Notes: a model not told the origin generated them from the sequence alone. A stretch of DNA of 63,491 bases from Levilactobacillus parabrevis ATCC 53295 (GCF_001434055.1 NZ_AZCZ01000014.1:1-63491); one strand, 5' to 3'; counted from the first letter of the stretch, positions 46,538 through 55,626 are shown. Translations and numbers: made by a program.

Positions 46538-47530
46538 ATGAAACACGCTTTCCGGCCACCCCGCCACAAAATACATATTAGCTGGTTGCTGCCCTACCTC
46601 CGCAACCGCAGAATCTTAGCTGGCCTCGGCATCTTCTTGATTGTCTTTGCCAGTCTGATTACGGTGCAGGCCCACCGCAACCGCACAAATCAACCCGCAG
46701 CGGCGGCTAATCAGCCAGCCAATGCGCATCAGATTGCCCAGAAACAACGTCACGTGAAGCACCAACTCCATCACTACTTAAAATCCGTGACGGCCGATGG
46801 CACCGCCAGCGTGAGCTTCTACAATTTAGGACCGGCCGCTGGTAGCGCCGCAGCGAAGTCGGCAACGGCCACCAAGTTCTACAAGTCTGGGGCCCTCGCA
46901 ACTTCAGCCAACGCCCACACGCCGGAAATCTCGGCTAGCACTTACAAGTTGTACATTGCGGCCTACCTCTTTCATCAACATGCGGCCGGACTATACACCT
47001 GGACGCCAGCCGAAGAAGATGGCTTTCAGCGGATGATCGTCAACAGTGCCAATGACTTCTCTGAAGACGTGATTGATACTTACGGTCCCGTCGCACTAGA
47101 CGATTATCTCGCCAGCCGGCACTACTACTCGCCAACCTTCGTCAGTGGTCAAGTTGCCACCACGACCGCTTATAGCCTAACCCTCGTACTGAAGGACCTT
47201 GCCACGCAGAGTGGACCGTTCAGTCACGCTAAGGATCAACAGAAGCTCCTGTCGTTGATGAAACAACAGGTCTACCGTACGGGGATTCCCGCCGGAGCCG
47301 CGGCTGCGAAAAAGGGGACGGTCGTTGCCGACAAGGTAGGCTTCCTGGCCGACACCAATAACGATGCCGCCATCGTCACCCTGCCCAACGGCGAACGCTA
47401 CATTCTGGTCATCATGACCCACGGCCACGAACAGGCCGGCTTTAGTGGTTTCCCTCGAATGGCTAAGATTGCTACTCACGTTCAGAAACTCGTCTACGAC
47501 CCTGCGATTGTTAAGGGGATCAGTAAATAA
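46538..47530 (+). CDS. Membrane-anchored beta-lactamase-fold protein (serine hydrolase)
   Basis: A 330-residue protein with an N-terminal signal anchor (about 18-40: ILAGLGIFLIVFASLITVQ), so the domain lies outside the cell. Class A beta-lactamase/PBP4-like motifs are SASTYK (SxxK nucleophile and base), a VNSANDFSED segment in place of SDN, and DKVGF in place of KTG. The whole is close to 'class A beta-lactamase-related serine hydrolase' of lactobacilli. It more likely acts on wall peptides than on antibiotics. The ATG at 46538 is better spaced from AGTGAG than the one at 46529. Confidence 0.85.
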   Translation: MKHAFRPPRHKIHISWLLPYLRNRRILAGLGIFLIVFASLITVQAHRNRTNQPAAAANQPANAHQIAQKQRHVKHQLHHYLKSVTADGTASVSFYNLGPAAGSAAAKSATATKFYKSGALATSANAHTPEISASTYKLYIAAYLFHQHAAGLYTWTPAEEDGFQRMIVNSANDFSEDVIDTYGPVALDDYLASRHYYSPTFVSGQVATTTAYSLTLVLKDLATQSGPFSHAKDQQKLLSLMKQQVYRTGIPAGAAAAKKGTVVADKVGFLADTNNDAAIVTLPNGERYILVIMTHGHEQAGFSGFPRMAKIATHVQKLVYDPAIVKGISK

Positions 47531-47537
47531 ATCTCAT

Positions 47538-47576
47538 AATGATCACTGACTAATTTAGTCGGTGGTCATTTTCTTT
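47538..47576 (+). terminator. Terminator after the beta-lactamase-fold gene
   Basis: AATGATCACTGAC and GTCGGTGGTCATT pair with few mismatches around ACTAAATT-like loop sequence, followed by TTCTTT. It lies 8 bases after the stop codon. Confidence 0.85.
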
Positions 47577-47696
47577 GGTGTTGGTTACCTAACCTTTCCT
47601 ATTGTGCCTCTAAATTGACCACGTCCCGCGCCGGTCCTACCATCAGTTTATCAAAATACCACACTGTGAACCGGCACTGGTCAGGAGGGAATCATC

Positions 47697-48206
47697 ATGA
47701 AAGACAGCCACTATATTCGTTGGGTCAAGCACCTGTTCCACATACAGGGGAGCCTCGCACCAAACCAGTCCCAAGAGGCCAATCAGGTCGGTGCTAACGC
47801 CTTTACCTATCTGTATTTTTACATCTTAATTTCTAGTCTGGTCTTCACCGGATTATCCTCTTGGATCTCCCGCACCCAGCTATTCCAGTTCGTCATTATT
47901 AGCGATGTCCTCGTTACGTTCATCATTGGGGGGCTGTACTTCAAGGAGTCGCTGACGCTGCTAGGTCTGAAGGCGCAACCCGAAGCACCGACAACACAGG
48001 CGGCCCAGATTCGTTTTGCCTGCCAACAAGCCTTCCAGAATGCCGCCCTCTTCTGGATTCTCATGGTCTTTAACGATCAACTTTCCGGGACATCATTCGT
48101 CAAATCCGTTGAAAATCTAAAGACTTTCTTGGTTACCATGGTGTTGGCCATTTTCATCGGCATTTCCACTCTAATCACTGAAAGCCGTCGTCGCCACAAG
48201 CCTTAA
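47697..48206 (+). CDS. Membrane protein with four predicted helices
   Basis: A 169-residue protein of unknown function. Helices lie at about 38-57, 64-83, 112-128 and 142-160. Both ends are soluble and basic. The layout recalls the DUF3278 group of Lactobacillales, but I cannot confirm this. AGGAGGG lies before the ATG. It converges with the acetyltransferase gene, with only one base between their stop codons. Confidence 0.75.
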   Translation: MKDSHYIRWVKHLFHIQGSLAPNQSQEANQVGANAFTYLYFYILISSLVFTGLSSWISRTQLFQFVIISDVLVTFIIGGLYFKESLTLLGLKAQPEAPTTQAAQIRFACQQAFQNAALFWILMVFNDQLSGTSFVKSVENLKTFLVTMVLAIFIGISTLITESRRRHKP

Positions 48207-48207
48207 C

Positions 48208-48747
48208 TTAATTGTCGTTTTGCTGTCGCCATTCGTCACGCAGACAACCATACTTCACCGAATCCCAGTACTGATCCTGCCAATAACGCACCTGCCGCAC
48301 ACGAGCCTCCTGTTGCAGACCCAGACTTTCGGCTAGCCGACACATACGAACGTTGCCCGACCACGTTGTGAGTCCGATATGGGGTAAATCAACGTGGTCC
48401 CACAGCCAATCAATCCACAGTGTCAGCGCCTGTTTGCCAATGCCACGATGCCAGTCTTCCGGTCGATACAAGACGATTCCCAAGTCGAGCCACCGCCGAA
48501 GTGCCCCGTCCTCGTAGTCGTACGAAACAATCCCGACCATGCAACCATCGACTCTGATGATTTGCCGAGCAGAATTCCCGATAAATTTCTGCGGCGCAAT
48601 CTCGGTCAGAAACTTTTCCCGACTGGGCACCTTGTCGTGAAAATAAGGACCATTCCACTTAAGCCATTCGGCCTGTGGATCACTAAAGGCTAACTGCCAA
48701 AAAGCCGGTGCCTCCGCTGCAGTTAGCGGTGCTAAGGTTACCATCAT
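48208..48747 (-). CDS. GNAT family N-acetyltransferase
   Basis: A 179-residue acetyltransferase. The acetyl-CoA loop is visible in YRPEDWHRGIGKQALTLWI, followed by GLTTWSGNVRMCRLAESLGL and the RVRQVRYWQDQYWDSVKYG ending, as in RimJ/YdaF-type members that modify N-termini or small amines. The substrate is unknown. GGAGGTGGG lies 7 bases before the ATG at 48747; a longer in-frame version is rejected. Confidence 0.88.
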   Translation of the reverse strand: MMVTLAPLTAAEAPAFWQLAFSDPQAEWLKWNGPYFHDKVPSREKFLTEIAPQKFIGNSARQIIRVDGCMVGIVSYDYEDGALRRWLDLGIVLYRPEDWHRGIGKQALTLWIDWLWDHVDLPHIGLTTWSGNVRMCRLAESLGLQQEARVRQVRYWQDQYWDSVKYGCLRDEWRQQNDN

Positions 48748-48856
48748 ATTACCCACCTCCAAATTTTTCTCAGTATACCAAAGAATAATTGCCAATCACA
48801 TTATAGGACTGTGACTAGCTATAATCATCCATTCCGCCGAAAGGGGAGCATTTATC

Positions 48857-49135
48857 ATGACACTCAAAACAAAATTCCTTCGCTTGATCAGTCTCACGTT
48901 ATTACTAGATGCCGGAACAGTCACCAGTAAACTCATCGCTGATTGGCTCGCACTCTCCGACGCACCCCGCTTTTTGTTTGCATTACTTTGGAGTATCAGC
49001 ATCGTTATCGTATTCGGTCTAGCTACAAAACTCTACAAGAAACTACGATCACAGTCAGTTGCTAAGAAATTCGTACTCACCTATTACATTATTTCACTGA
49101 TAACGCTTCTGACTATCGGATTCGGTATGACGTAA
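48857..49135 (+). CDS. Small membrane protein, 92 residues
   Basis: A hydrophobic protein with three predicted helices (about 10-28, 40-58 and 70-90) and a basic start. It follows AAAGGGGAG at good spacing. I recognise no family. It is the first of two small unrelated membrane-protein genes in tandem (next at 49303). Small proteins of this kind are sometimes bacteriocin-immunity factors, but no bacteriocin gene is visible. Confidence 0.65.
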   Translation: MTLKTKFLRLISLTLLLDAGTVTSKLIADWLALSDAPRFLFALLWSISIVIVFGLATKLYKKLRSQSVAKKFVLTYYIISLITLLTIGFGMT

Positions 49136-49302
49136 AGACATTACTGATTTTCGAGTCCAGTCGTCGCAATACTGCTATTGACTAGCTCTAAAAAAAGGAT
49201 ATAACTAAATCTATAGATACATTTTCTAATGATAATCTAATTATCGGAGTTTAGGTTCCATTAGTTTTTTTCACTATTCTAGTCGGAAAGAAGTCGGGAA
49301 AA

Positions 49303-49578
49303 ATGAGTAAATTATTACATCCAACCTTGAACATTCTATTCAAAGTTGCCTTCTTGGATTTTTATGTTTTTTTAGCAGCCGGAGTTTGTGCCATCGTACG
49401 GGTGCCTGACCACATTCTGTTCACCATTTGGACAGCCGTTGCCGTCATCTTCGTCCTCTCAGCGTTACTTACACTGAGTGGCATCATCTTCGCACAACTC
49501 TACCGCGAGATGGAGGCTATCTCAATCTTTGTACTCCAGGCAGGCTTAAGTATTTTCCTTTTGACCATGGTTCTATAA
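49303..49578 (+). CDS. Small membrane protein, 91 residues
   Basis: A hydrophobic protein with three predicted helices (about 12-32, 40-65 and 70-90). The ribosome site is weak (AAAGAAG about 10 bases before the ATG), and the 167-bp gap upstream is AT-rich with no clear promoter. It is similar in size and topology to the protein at 48857, but the sequence is not obviously related. Function is unknown. Confidence 0.55.
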   Translation: MSKLLHPTLNILFKVAFLDFYVFLAAGVCAIVRVPDHILFTIWTAVAVIFVLSALLTLSGIIFAQLYREMEAISIFVLQAGLSIFLLTMVL

Positions 49579-49773
49579 GCTATTTTTATCCAACGACCTT
49601 TCCCGACAGCGTTATGGGAAGGCCGCTTTTTGCTGACAGCTTTTCAACTCGCTACCAGGAATTTTCCTAACTATACGGGACTCCGAGGTGAATAGCAATG
49701 TAAAGTTGCAAACAACACCAAATCCGCTATAAAGATTGTTGTGACGGCGTTTCCAGCGATCCTCATTTTCACA

Positions 49774-49818
49774 CAAAAAGCAGCAACGCATCGCCAATTC
49801 AAGCGATACATCGCTGCT
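49774..49818 (-). terminator. Terminator downstream of the gene at 49842
   Basis: On the minus strand AGCAGCGATGTATCGC pairs with GCGATGCGTTGCTGCT around an 8-base loop and is followed by TTTTTGTG. The converging gene at 49303 ends about 195 bp to the left. Confidence 0.9.
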
Positions 49819-49841
49819 AATTATTTTCTATAGGCTAAACC

Positions 49842-50051
49842 CTATTCAGTCGTAAACTTCATGTACTCCGCCTTGATGTAAACCGTTTTATCATCTTTCT
49901 CATGGATAGCCATAAAGCCATTACTATCTGGAAAATCTATTTTAAGGATGTTTTTCCCATCGACTTCGTAGGTATAAATCCCAGCATCCAACCCTTTGGC
50001 CCCACTAGAATACTCAAGCGATACTATTTTATTTATTTTGTTCTCCTCCAA
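49842..50051 (-). CDS. Small protein downstream of a secreted protein gene
   Basis: A 69-residue soluble protein of unknown function, rich in beta-type sequence (GIYTYEVDGKNILKIDF, KTVYIKAEYMKFTT). The only in-frame start is a TTG at 50051. AGGAG lies 11 bases upstream and overlaps the end of the gene at 50066, so translation is probably coupled. It is more AT-rich than its neighbours, which may point to a recent origin. A strong terminator follows. Confidence 0.5.
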   Translation of the reverse strand: MEENKINKIVSLEYSSGAKGLDAGIYTYEVDGKNILKIDFPDSNGFMAIHEKDDKTVYIKAEYMKFTTE

Positions 50052-50065
50052 ATTTTCTCTAACTC

Positions 50066-50899
50066 CTAGTAAGCCGTGTCATCCGCGATTGGCGTGAAGT
50101 AGGTCTGACTGCCTAACTTGTACAAGCTGTAATAGACCCCCGGCATATCATCATCCGAAAAGCCCGCCCGATGTTGGGGCTGGTGTAAATTCTTCATAGC
50201 CAGCCGATACTGGGTCTGGCCACGCTTGGCCACGTGCTTCAGTGTTAATCCCTTAATTTTACGACCAAAGTACAGGTAGCGTGTGGCCCCTTTCACCCGA
50301 GTTCGATTAATCTTGGCCGATTGCAACGGCTTCGGGGTCATCGTTCCAGTGGTTGCCACGTACTTATGAATTTCGAGATAGCCGTCCGAGGTGACTTGAA
50401 CCCTCCGTTTGCTGGTCAGCTTATCAATCGCCGACTTGCTCCCAAGGTAGAGATCGCCGTGACTCCAGGTTGGCAAATAGACCGGCCGCTTAACCTTCTT
50501 GAAGGCTGCCGGACTAACCGTGAGATCCCGGACACTGGGCACGTAGCTCGGGTGCTGCGTGAAGGCCGTCTTCAAAACGTGATAGCTTAACTCGTTATCG
50601 TGATTGATCGACAGTGCCTGTTTCTTACTAGTGATATGATACTTCTGGCCAGAAACGACCGTATTCTTGGGAATCTTGACGGTCTTCGATGCAAAGGTGC
50701 CATCGGTATGGTTGGCCGTCATCTTGACCGTCACGGCCTTAGTTGACCGGTAGAACGTACTCGTGTAGAGATAATCGCGAGGAACCTGGTTCTTGCCAAT
50801 CCTCACGGTTGCCGACTTGGCACTGGCCTGCGTTCCCAGTCCAACTACACCCATCATCAAGGTAACTATGATGAGGCCTAACTTTGTGCTCATTTTCAT
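50066..50899 (-). CDS. Secreted protein of unknown function
   Basis: A 277-residue exported protein with a clear signal peptide (residues 1-27, cleavage after TQASA). The mature part is basic, with many Lys, Tyr and Thr, and has SH3-like or surface-layer-type beta segments (VRIGKNQVPRDYLYTSTFYR; KTVKIPKNTVVSGQKYHI). It ends with an acidic patch (SDDDMPGVYY). No catalytic motif is seen. AAAGGGGAG precedes the ATG. Similar surface proteins lie at 44451, 61338 and 62207. Confidence 0.75.
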   Translation of the reverse strand: MKMSTKLGLIIVTLMMGVVGLGTQASAKSATVRIGKNQVPRDYLYTSTFYRSTKAVTVKMTANHTDGTFASKTVKIPKNTVVSGQKYHITSKKQALSINHDNELSYHVLKTAFTQHPSYVPSVRDLTVSPAAFKKVKRPVYLPTWSHGDLYLGSKSAIDKLTSKRRVQVTSDGYLEIHKYVATTGTMTPKPLQSAKINRTRVKGATRYLYFGRKIKGLTLKHVAKRGQTQYRLAMKNLHQPQHRAGFSDDDMPGVYYSLYKLGSQTYFTPIADDTAY

Positions 50900-51063
50900 T
50901 GTAAAATCTCCCCTTTACTTAAAAATCTACGTCCGATCTATGTAATTGCTACCGATTCATCCCCGAAACAAATTGCTGTCGATTACATCTTCATTGTCGC
51001 GCAAATGCGGCAAGATTGCTATAGGCCACTGGCATTTAAAGCTATCTCTAAATTTCAGAATCT

Positions 51064-51099
51064 AAAAATTGCCGTCCCAAAAAGGACAGCAATTTTTTT
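51064..51099. terminator. Terminator at the end of the ABC exporter pseudogene
   Basis: AATTGCCGTCC pairs with GGACAGCAATT (one mismatch) around CAAAAA. T runs occur on both sides (7 on the plus strand, 5 on the minus strand). Confidence 0.8.
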
Positions 51100-51469
51100 A
51101 CACGCTCATCACTTGTAAATGATTCAACTCCCGCATGACTACCGGATCAGTTGCTCGTCCCCTAGTCGTCACACGACCGTTTGCCAGGACAATCACCACA
51201 TCTGCGAAGGCAAATAGCGTCGGATTGTATCGATGCGTAATCGTTGCTCAGCCCTCATCCAGTGTCATCAGGTGTTGTCCAATCATCCCGACTCTCCGTT
51301 TTATCCCCCGCCAACTTAGAGCTCGTTAATACGTCCGTAGCAGACTCAATCGCACACTGGCACTGATCGTATTCTGCCATTTAACCTTAGCGTATGAACT
51401 CCAGAAGTAAAAGACGGCGGCCACAATGACGTAGCTCCCGACTAACAACAGTAGCCATCCATAACTCAT
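51098..51469 (-). pseudogene. Decayed ABC exporter (permease and ATPase fragments)
   Basis: No full reading frame is present, but two pieces of one ABC protein can be read on the minus strand. The first, from 51469, reads SYGWLLLLVGSYVIVAAVF, then YFWSSYAKVKWQN and ISASVRLSLLRTY, then a stop, as in the membrane domain of exporters. The second (about 51290-51098) reads MTLDEG, a stop, then ATITHRYNPTLFAFADVVIV and LANGRVTTRG, the D-loop/H-loop end of an ATPase. The middle is deleted. It fills most of the gap between the oxidoreductase gene and the secreted protein gene; 50900-51060 shows nothing else. Confidence 0.7.
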
Positions 51470-51514
51470 GTGGGCCGGTATCCGTAATTAATTGAAGCAG
51501 CGCTGCCAAATTCG

Positions 51515-52849
51515 TTAATTGAAGTAAGTTAAATCCGAAGCCAGCGTTGGATAAGCCGTAATCGTCTGGCCAATCTCCGCGCTACCCATATGATTCTCGA
51601 TCACGAAGTCCAGGTAGTTGATAACCTGCTCAGCCTCACTGCTCAGAACCGCCGCCCCCACAATGTGTTGGCTCATCCGATCCACGACCACTTTGATTCT
51701 CGCGTGAGGGTCCTGAATCCGCTGGTAACTGTACCAGTGAGTCAAATCAAGATCATTGACCTGGTACTTATCTGGTGCCTGTGCCGCCTCAGTGGTCGTC
51801 ACCCCCAATTGGGCCAATTGCGCTTTGCCATAGACCACTGAAGGAATCGTCGGATACACGATGTCCGGTGAATCACAGGTTGTCAGCGTCTGCGTTAAGT
51901 AGCGGCCTTCAAAGCCAGCAACCGGCGTCAGCTTGGGCTGTGGCCGGTCGACCACGTCACCCAACGCAAAGATATGTGGATTGGTGGTCTGTAGATTGCC
52001 ATTGACCGTGATACCATGGGCCGTTGTGGCCACGTTGACGCGGTCCAGGTGCAGGTCGTCCACGACTGGCTTACGGCCAGCGGTGGCGAAGACCATCCCC
52101 GTCGTCCAGCTATCTCCCACAGCCGTGGTGACCTTGAACTGGTCGTCGGCAGGGGCAACGGTCGTGATCGTCGTGTTCAGTTGCACGTCAACGCCCTCCG
52201 CCTTGAGCCGATCCAACAGATCGTTAACTAAGTCACCGTCAAAGGCGCGCAGTGGCCGGTCGCTGTGATGGACCAGGTGAACACGACTACCAGCAGCGTT
52301 CGCAATCGACGCGAGCTCGACACCCACGTAACCCGCACCCATCAAAATAATATCAGCTGGCAAGTTATCTAAGTCTAAGAATTCATTACTAGTATTCAAC
52401 CACTCGGCCCCGTCAATGGCGGGAATTCGTGGCTCCTGACCGGTCGCTACGATCCAGTTAGCCGCGTTGAGCTGGTCGTCACCGACTGTCAACGTGCCGT
52501 CAGCATTAAAGCTGGCTGCGCCATGGAACGTCGCAATCTTGGCCGCTTCTAGGCCGCCGTGGGTCCCCGCTGGAATCTTAGTCGTATAAGCACGTTTAGC
52601 CGCCATCAGGGCCGGCCAATCAATCTGCGGCACACTGGCTAGTCCGTGGCCTTGCAGAGCTTCTGCACGGCCCTGAGCCTCAACCGCGGCCATCAAAATT
52701 TTCTTGGGATCACATCCCCGGTTAGGACACGTCCCTCCCCAGAGATCCTTCTCAACGACAGCAACGCTCATTCCCCGTGCGTGTAACCCATACACTGCGG
52801 CTAATCCACCGGGGCCGCCACCAATCACAACGATATCGAACTCTTGCAT
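51515..52849 (-). CDS. Pyridine nucleotide-disulfide oxidoreductase (glutathione reductase-like)
   Basis: A 444-residue FAD/NAD(P)H enzyme. The FAD site is VIGGGPGGLAAVYG, the redox disulfide is WGGTCPNRGCDPKK, the NAD(P)H site is LMGAGYVGVELAS, and the second FAD motif is PHIFALGDVVDRP. The C-terminal HxxxxE base of glutathione or mercuric reductases is replaced: the end reads TAYPTLASDLTYF, with Tyr for His and Ser for Glu. The disulfide exchange partner may therefore differ, and the substrate is unknown. AAGGGAAGG lies before the ATG. Confidence 0.88.
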   Translation of the reverse strand: MQEFDIVVIGGGPGGLAAVYGLHARGMSVAVVEKDLWGGTCPNRGCDPKKILMAAVEAQGRAEALQGHGLASVPQIDWPALMAAKRAYTTKIPAGTHGGLEAAKIATFHGAASFNADGTLTVGDDQLNAANWIVATGQEPRIPAIDGAEWLNTSNEFLDLDNLPADIILMGAGYVGVELASIANAAGSRVHLVHHSDRPLRAFDGDLVNDLLDRLKAEGVDVQLNTTITTVAPADDQFKVTTAVGDSWTTGMVFATAGRKPVVDDLHLDRVNVATTAHGITVNGNLQTTNPHIFALGDVVDRPQPKLTPVAGFEGRYLTQTLTTCDSPDIVYPTIPSVVYGKAQLAQLGVTTTEAAQAPDKYQVNDLDLTHWYSYQRIQDPHARIKVVVDRMSQHIVGAAVLSSEAEQVINYLDFVIENHMGSAEIGQTITAYPTLASDLTYFN

Positions 52850-53012
52850 CTGTATGAACCTTCCCTTCTTGGAAAACCTGATAGGAACTGGCTAGTATCA
52901 CACCAGCCAAGGCAATTCTATCAATCGGCCACTATCCATCGGGCAAACGCAGATCAGCTCAAGGTACTCTGACTTTACCCAACTATATGGTTAATTCTAG
53001 CACGGAAATGGT

Positions 53013-54119
53013 TTATTCCTGACCAATTTGCCCATTTACCTTTTCACGACGTAGTGTCCTGATGAGCTGGTAGCCCGTATAGCAGATGACCAGCAGCCCC
53101 GTAATCAGGTAAACCGGTCCGGCTGGAAAGTTCTGGAAGAAGGCTCCATAGACGATGGTGCCCGCGGGCAAGGCCAGCGTCATCAGCGTGCTAAACGTTG
53201 ACCCCACCCGACCAAGCAACTTGGTAGGCACCGTCATCTGCATGTAGACCGACATCGGCGTATTGATAAAGGCGAGGATCAGGCCAACGGCGACCGACCA
53301 GACAATCAGCCCAACCACCAGATTACGACCAGTGAACGCACTAAGAAAGATAATGCCCAACAGGGTAATACCCACCCCAGTCAGCACGCATAGCCGGAGA
53401 ACCGCGAGGAGTACTTTCTTAAACGATGGTAATACGGAGAGAATGAGGTTCCCCACCAGAACGCCCCCGGCAAAGCCACTCATGACCAGACTTAAGTTAG
53501 CATTTCCCAGATGCCGCTCCTGCACGATGGCGTAGGGTAAGCCGACATCTATCGAGCTCAGTAGAAAGTTCAGCCCGACCCCTAGCACAACAACCGATCG
53601 GAGTGTGAGCCGATTCTTGATGTAGACCAGGCCAATCTTAAATTGTTCCCACTCGCCGCCAGCCGTAGCCGCCTGCTCGATGGTTGCGAGTGTCTTAACG
53701 TGTTTGTCATTGACCAGCTCATGGACCGCCGCGGTAAACGTTGTGTTGGTCACCTTGTCACAGCAGGCGATGACGATCAGCAGCAGAATTGCGAGTAGCA
53801 TGGGATCGTTGATATTGGCCGTCAATACGGCGTACAGCACCAAGGCTACGATGACCGTTGCTTTACTCAGTAGGATCAGGGGTTTGTGGCGCCGGCGATC
53901 CACGAGATTTCCCACCGGCATGACCAGCAGAAGGCCAATCAGCGGGTAGATGATGGACCCGAGGCCAAAGCTAATGGCTGAATGCGTCCGGTGAAGTAAC
54001 ATCAATCCCATCGCAAAACTAAAGGTATCCCCACCCAGCGTACTAATAATATCGCTACTTGCCGCCTTGACGATTTGAATCGTCGACTGTCGGTTGCTGA
54101 TTTGAACGGAGTCAGCCAT
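53013..54119 (-). CDS. MFS transporter with apparent internal deletion
   Basis: A 368-residue major facilitator protein of the DHA1/macrolide-efflux type. Motif A is MPVGNLVDRRRHKPLI. The chain has about 10 helices instead of 12: after the NDKHVKTLATIEQAATAGG segment, where helices 5 and 6 with motif C should follow, the sequence passes straight to EWEQFKIGLVYIKN, the central loop. Roughly 40-60 residues seem to be missing in frame, so function is doubtful. The ATG at 54119 follows GGAAGGG. A divergent Rgg-type gene may regulate it. Confidence 0.8.
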   Translation of the reverse strand: MADSVQISNRQSTIQIVKAASSDIISTLGGDTFSFAMGLMLLHRTHSAISFGLGSIIYPLIGLLLVMPVGNLVDRRRHKPLILLSKATVIVALVLYAVLTANINDPMLLAILLLIVIACCDKVTNTTFTAAVHELVNDKHVKTLATIEQAATAGGEWEQFKIGLVYIKNRLTLRSVVVLGVGLNFLLSSIDVGLPYAIVQERHLGNANLSLVMSGFAGGVLVGNLILSVLPSFKKVLLAVLRLCVLTGVGITLLGIIFLSAFTGRNLVVGLIVWSVAVGLILAFINTPMSVYMQMTVPTKLLGRVGSTFSTLMTLALPAGTIVYGAFFQNFPAGPVYLITGLLVICYTGYQLIRTLRREKVNGQIGQE

Positions 54120-54231
54120 CTGCAATCATCCCTTCCGTTTGCATTGTTGCTCATTATTGTAGTCGCAATTCCCGCCAATTAATCCTATAATATGTAGCAA
54201 ATATGCCACGTTGCTGAAAGGAGTGCCTCCC

Positions 54232-55125
54232 ATGTCCACCATCGGCTCAACCTTAAAACAGATTCGCCAAGCCAAGGGCTTTACTCAAAAGGAAGTCTAT
54301 GGAGCCATCGTTTCCCGCTCCTTTGCGAGTCGCCTAGAGAGCGGCCAACACGACATTGCCGCTGAAAAGCTCTTTGCAATTCTGGACCGGTTGGGCGTTA
54401 GTGCCAATGAATTTCGTTTCATTCAAAACGACTATCAACCGACCGCGACCGAGCTGGCCCGCAGCCAGGTCATGTTGGCCTACGACCAGCAAAACTTCCC
54501 CCAGATTAGCCATCTTGCAGCAAAATACGCTCACAGCGAAAACCCGGCAGAACAGCGAATCGCGGTCGTCGCCAATACATTGATAATGGCCTTTGACCAC
54601 CGCACCATGGCGATCACCCCGGCGATGGAAACGTTGTGGCAACAGATTGCACTGACCAAGACCTGGACGCTCCAGGAGATTGACTTTGGTTCCATTCTGA
54701 TTGTCTTGACGAGTCTGAAACAAACACCACTCGCCGCGACAATTCGCAAGTATCACTTGACCTGTGACCGCTACGTCTCAGCGGCGGCCGATCCTTTTCG
54801 CGTCATGGATTCACGGGCATCTTTCGACCTAGTCGCGTTGCAACAATTGCTGAGCGAGAAGGCCTACCCTGCAGCCAAAGCCTTCAAACTACAATTATTG
54901 GCCGGCCACACGGAACACTTGACCAGTGATGGCATCCTCAATCAGCAATTATCGCTGTGGCTCTGGGAAAGTTATTTCGGCGAGACCGCTCGGGCACAAT
55001 CCTTGGGAAACGCGCTCCGCCAGATGCCGACGCCCCGCTTCCACCTGGGGATTCACGCCCTATTACACGCCTGGGAGGGTCGGGCGCAACAGTATCGACG
55101 CCGCAACATTAGCGACCACCGTTAA
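54232..55125 (+). CDS. Rgg/GadR/MutR family transcriptional regulator
   Basis: A 297-residue regulator. The N-terminal XRE helix-turn-helix is TLKQIRQAKGFTQKEVYG, then SRSFASRLESGQHDIAAEKL. The C-terminal helical region (about 70-290) is the Rgg ligand-binding part that senses short hydrophobic peptides in streptococci. The ATG follows AAAGGAG. A TATAAT lies at about 54186-54191. It is divergent from the MFS gene; no short peptide gene is visible beside it. Confidence 0.88.
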   Translation: MSTIGSTLKQIRQAKGFTQKEVYGAIVSRSFASRLESGQHDIAAEKLFAILDRLGVSANEFRFIQNDYQPTATELARSQVMLAYDQQNFPQISHLAAKYAHSENPAEQRIAVVANTLIMAFDHRTMAITPAMETLWQQIALTKTWTLQEIDFGSILIVLTSLKQTPLAATIRKYHLTCDRYVSAAADPFRVMDSRASFDLVALQQLLSEKAYPAAKAFKLQLLAGHTEHLTSDGILNQQLSLWLWESYFGETARAQSLGNALRQMPTPRFHLGIHALLHAWEGRAQQYRRRNISDHR

Positions 55126-55176
55126 CCTTGCGCCTGTGCTAAAATAATCTCTAGTAATGGTTAGAGGGGGAACACA

Positions 55177-55623
55177 ATGACATTCTATACGTATAGCTAT
55201 CTCACGACCCACCACAGTACGTGGCAATACGCGCGGATTGGCCTGCTAATTGCCCTGTTGATCGTGTTTATTGGCCTATTCGTGCATTACCTACGCAACC
55301 AGTGGAACGTCAAATATAAAGATCTTAGTATTATCACCGCAACGTTATTATTACTAGTCCTTGGCCTGCAAATCAATAGTCTGGTCTCGCTCCAGTCAGC
55401 AACCAAACAAACCGGCCAGATCACCGCGACCGTCCAGCAGGTGGCCAAGCAGCTCAAAGTCAAGCCGGGTAAGCTCAGTATCAACGCCACCACGACCGGC
55501 AGCGACCTACTGGTGAAATCACCCAAGGGTTACTACCGTCTGGACTACAACTCGGATGGTTCGGCGTTTGTGCTGGAAAAGATTACGTTGGAGAATCCTG
55601 AGATCACACTGGTAAAGGAGTAG
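55177..55623 (+). CDS. DUF3290 membrane protein
   Basis: A 148-residue protein with an external start MTFYTYSYLTTHHS, two membrane helices (about 20-40 and 52-72) and a C-terminal soluble domain (KPGKLSINATTTGSDLLVKSPKGYYRLDY). This is the layout of DUF3290, whose genes nearly always precede a DUF421 gene, as here (3 bases apart). The pair is thought to form a membrane complex of unknown role. AGAGGGGG precedes the ATG. Confidence 0.9.
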   Translation: MTFYTYSYLTTHHSTWQYARIGLLIALLIVFIGLFVHYLRNQWNVKYKDLSIITATLLLLVLGLQINSLVSLQSATKQTGQITATVQQVAKQLKVKPGKLSINATTTGSDLLVKSPKGYYRLDYNSDGSAFVLEKITLENPEITLVKE

Positions 55624-55626
55624 GCC

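Noticed and set aside
46538-47530. Calling the beta-lactamase-fold protein an antibiotic-resistance gene
   Set aside because: SDN and KTG motifs are degenerate and such proteins are common, membrane-anchored members of the Lactobacillus core or accessory genome.
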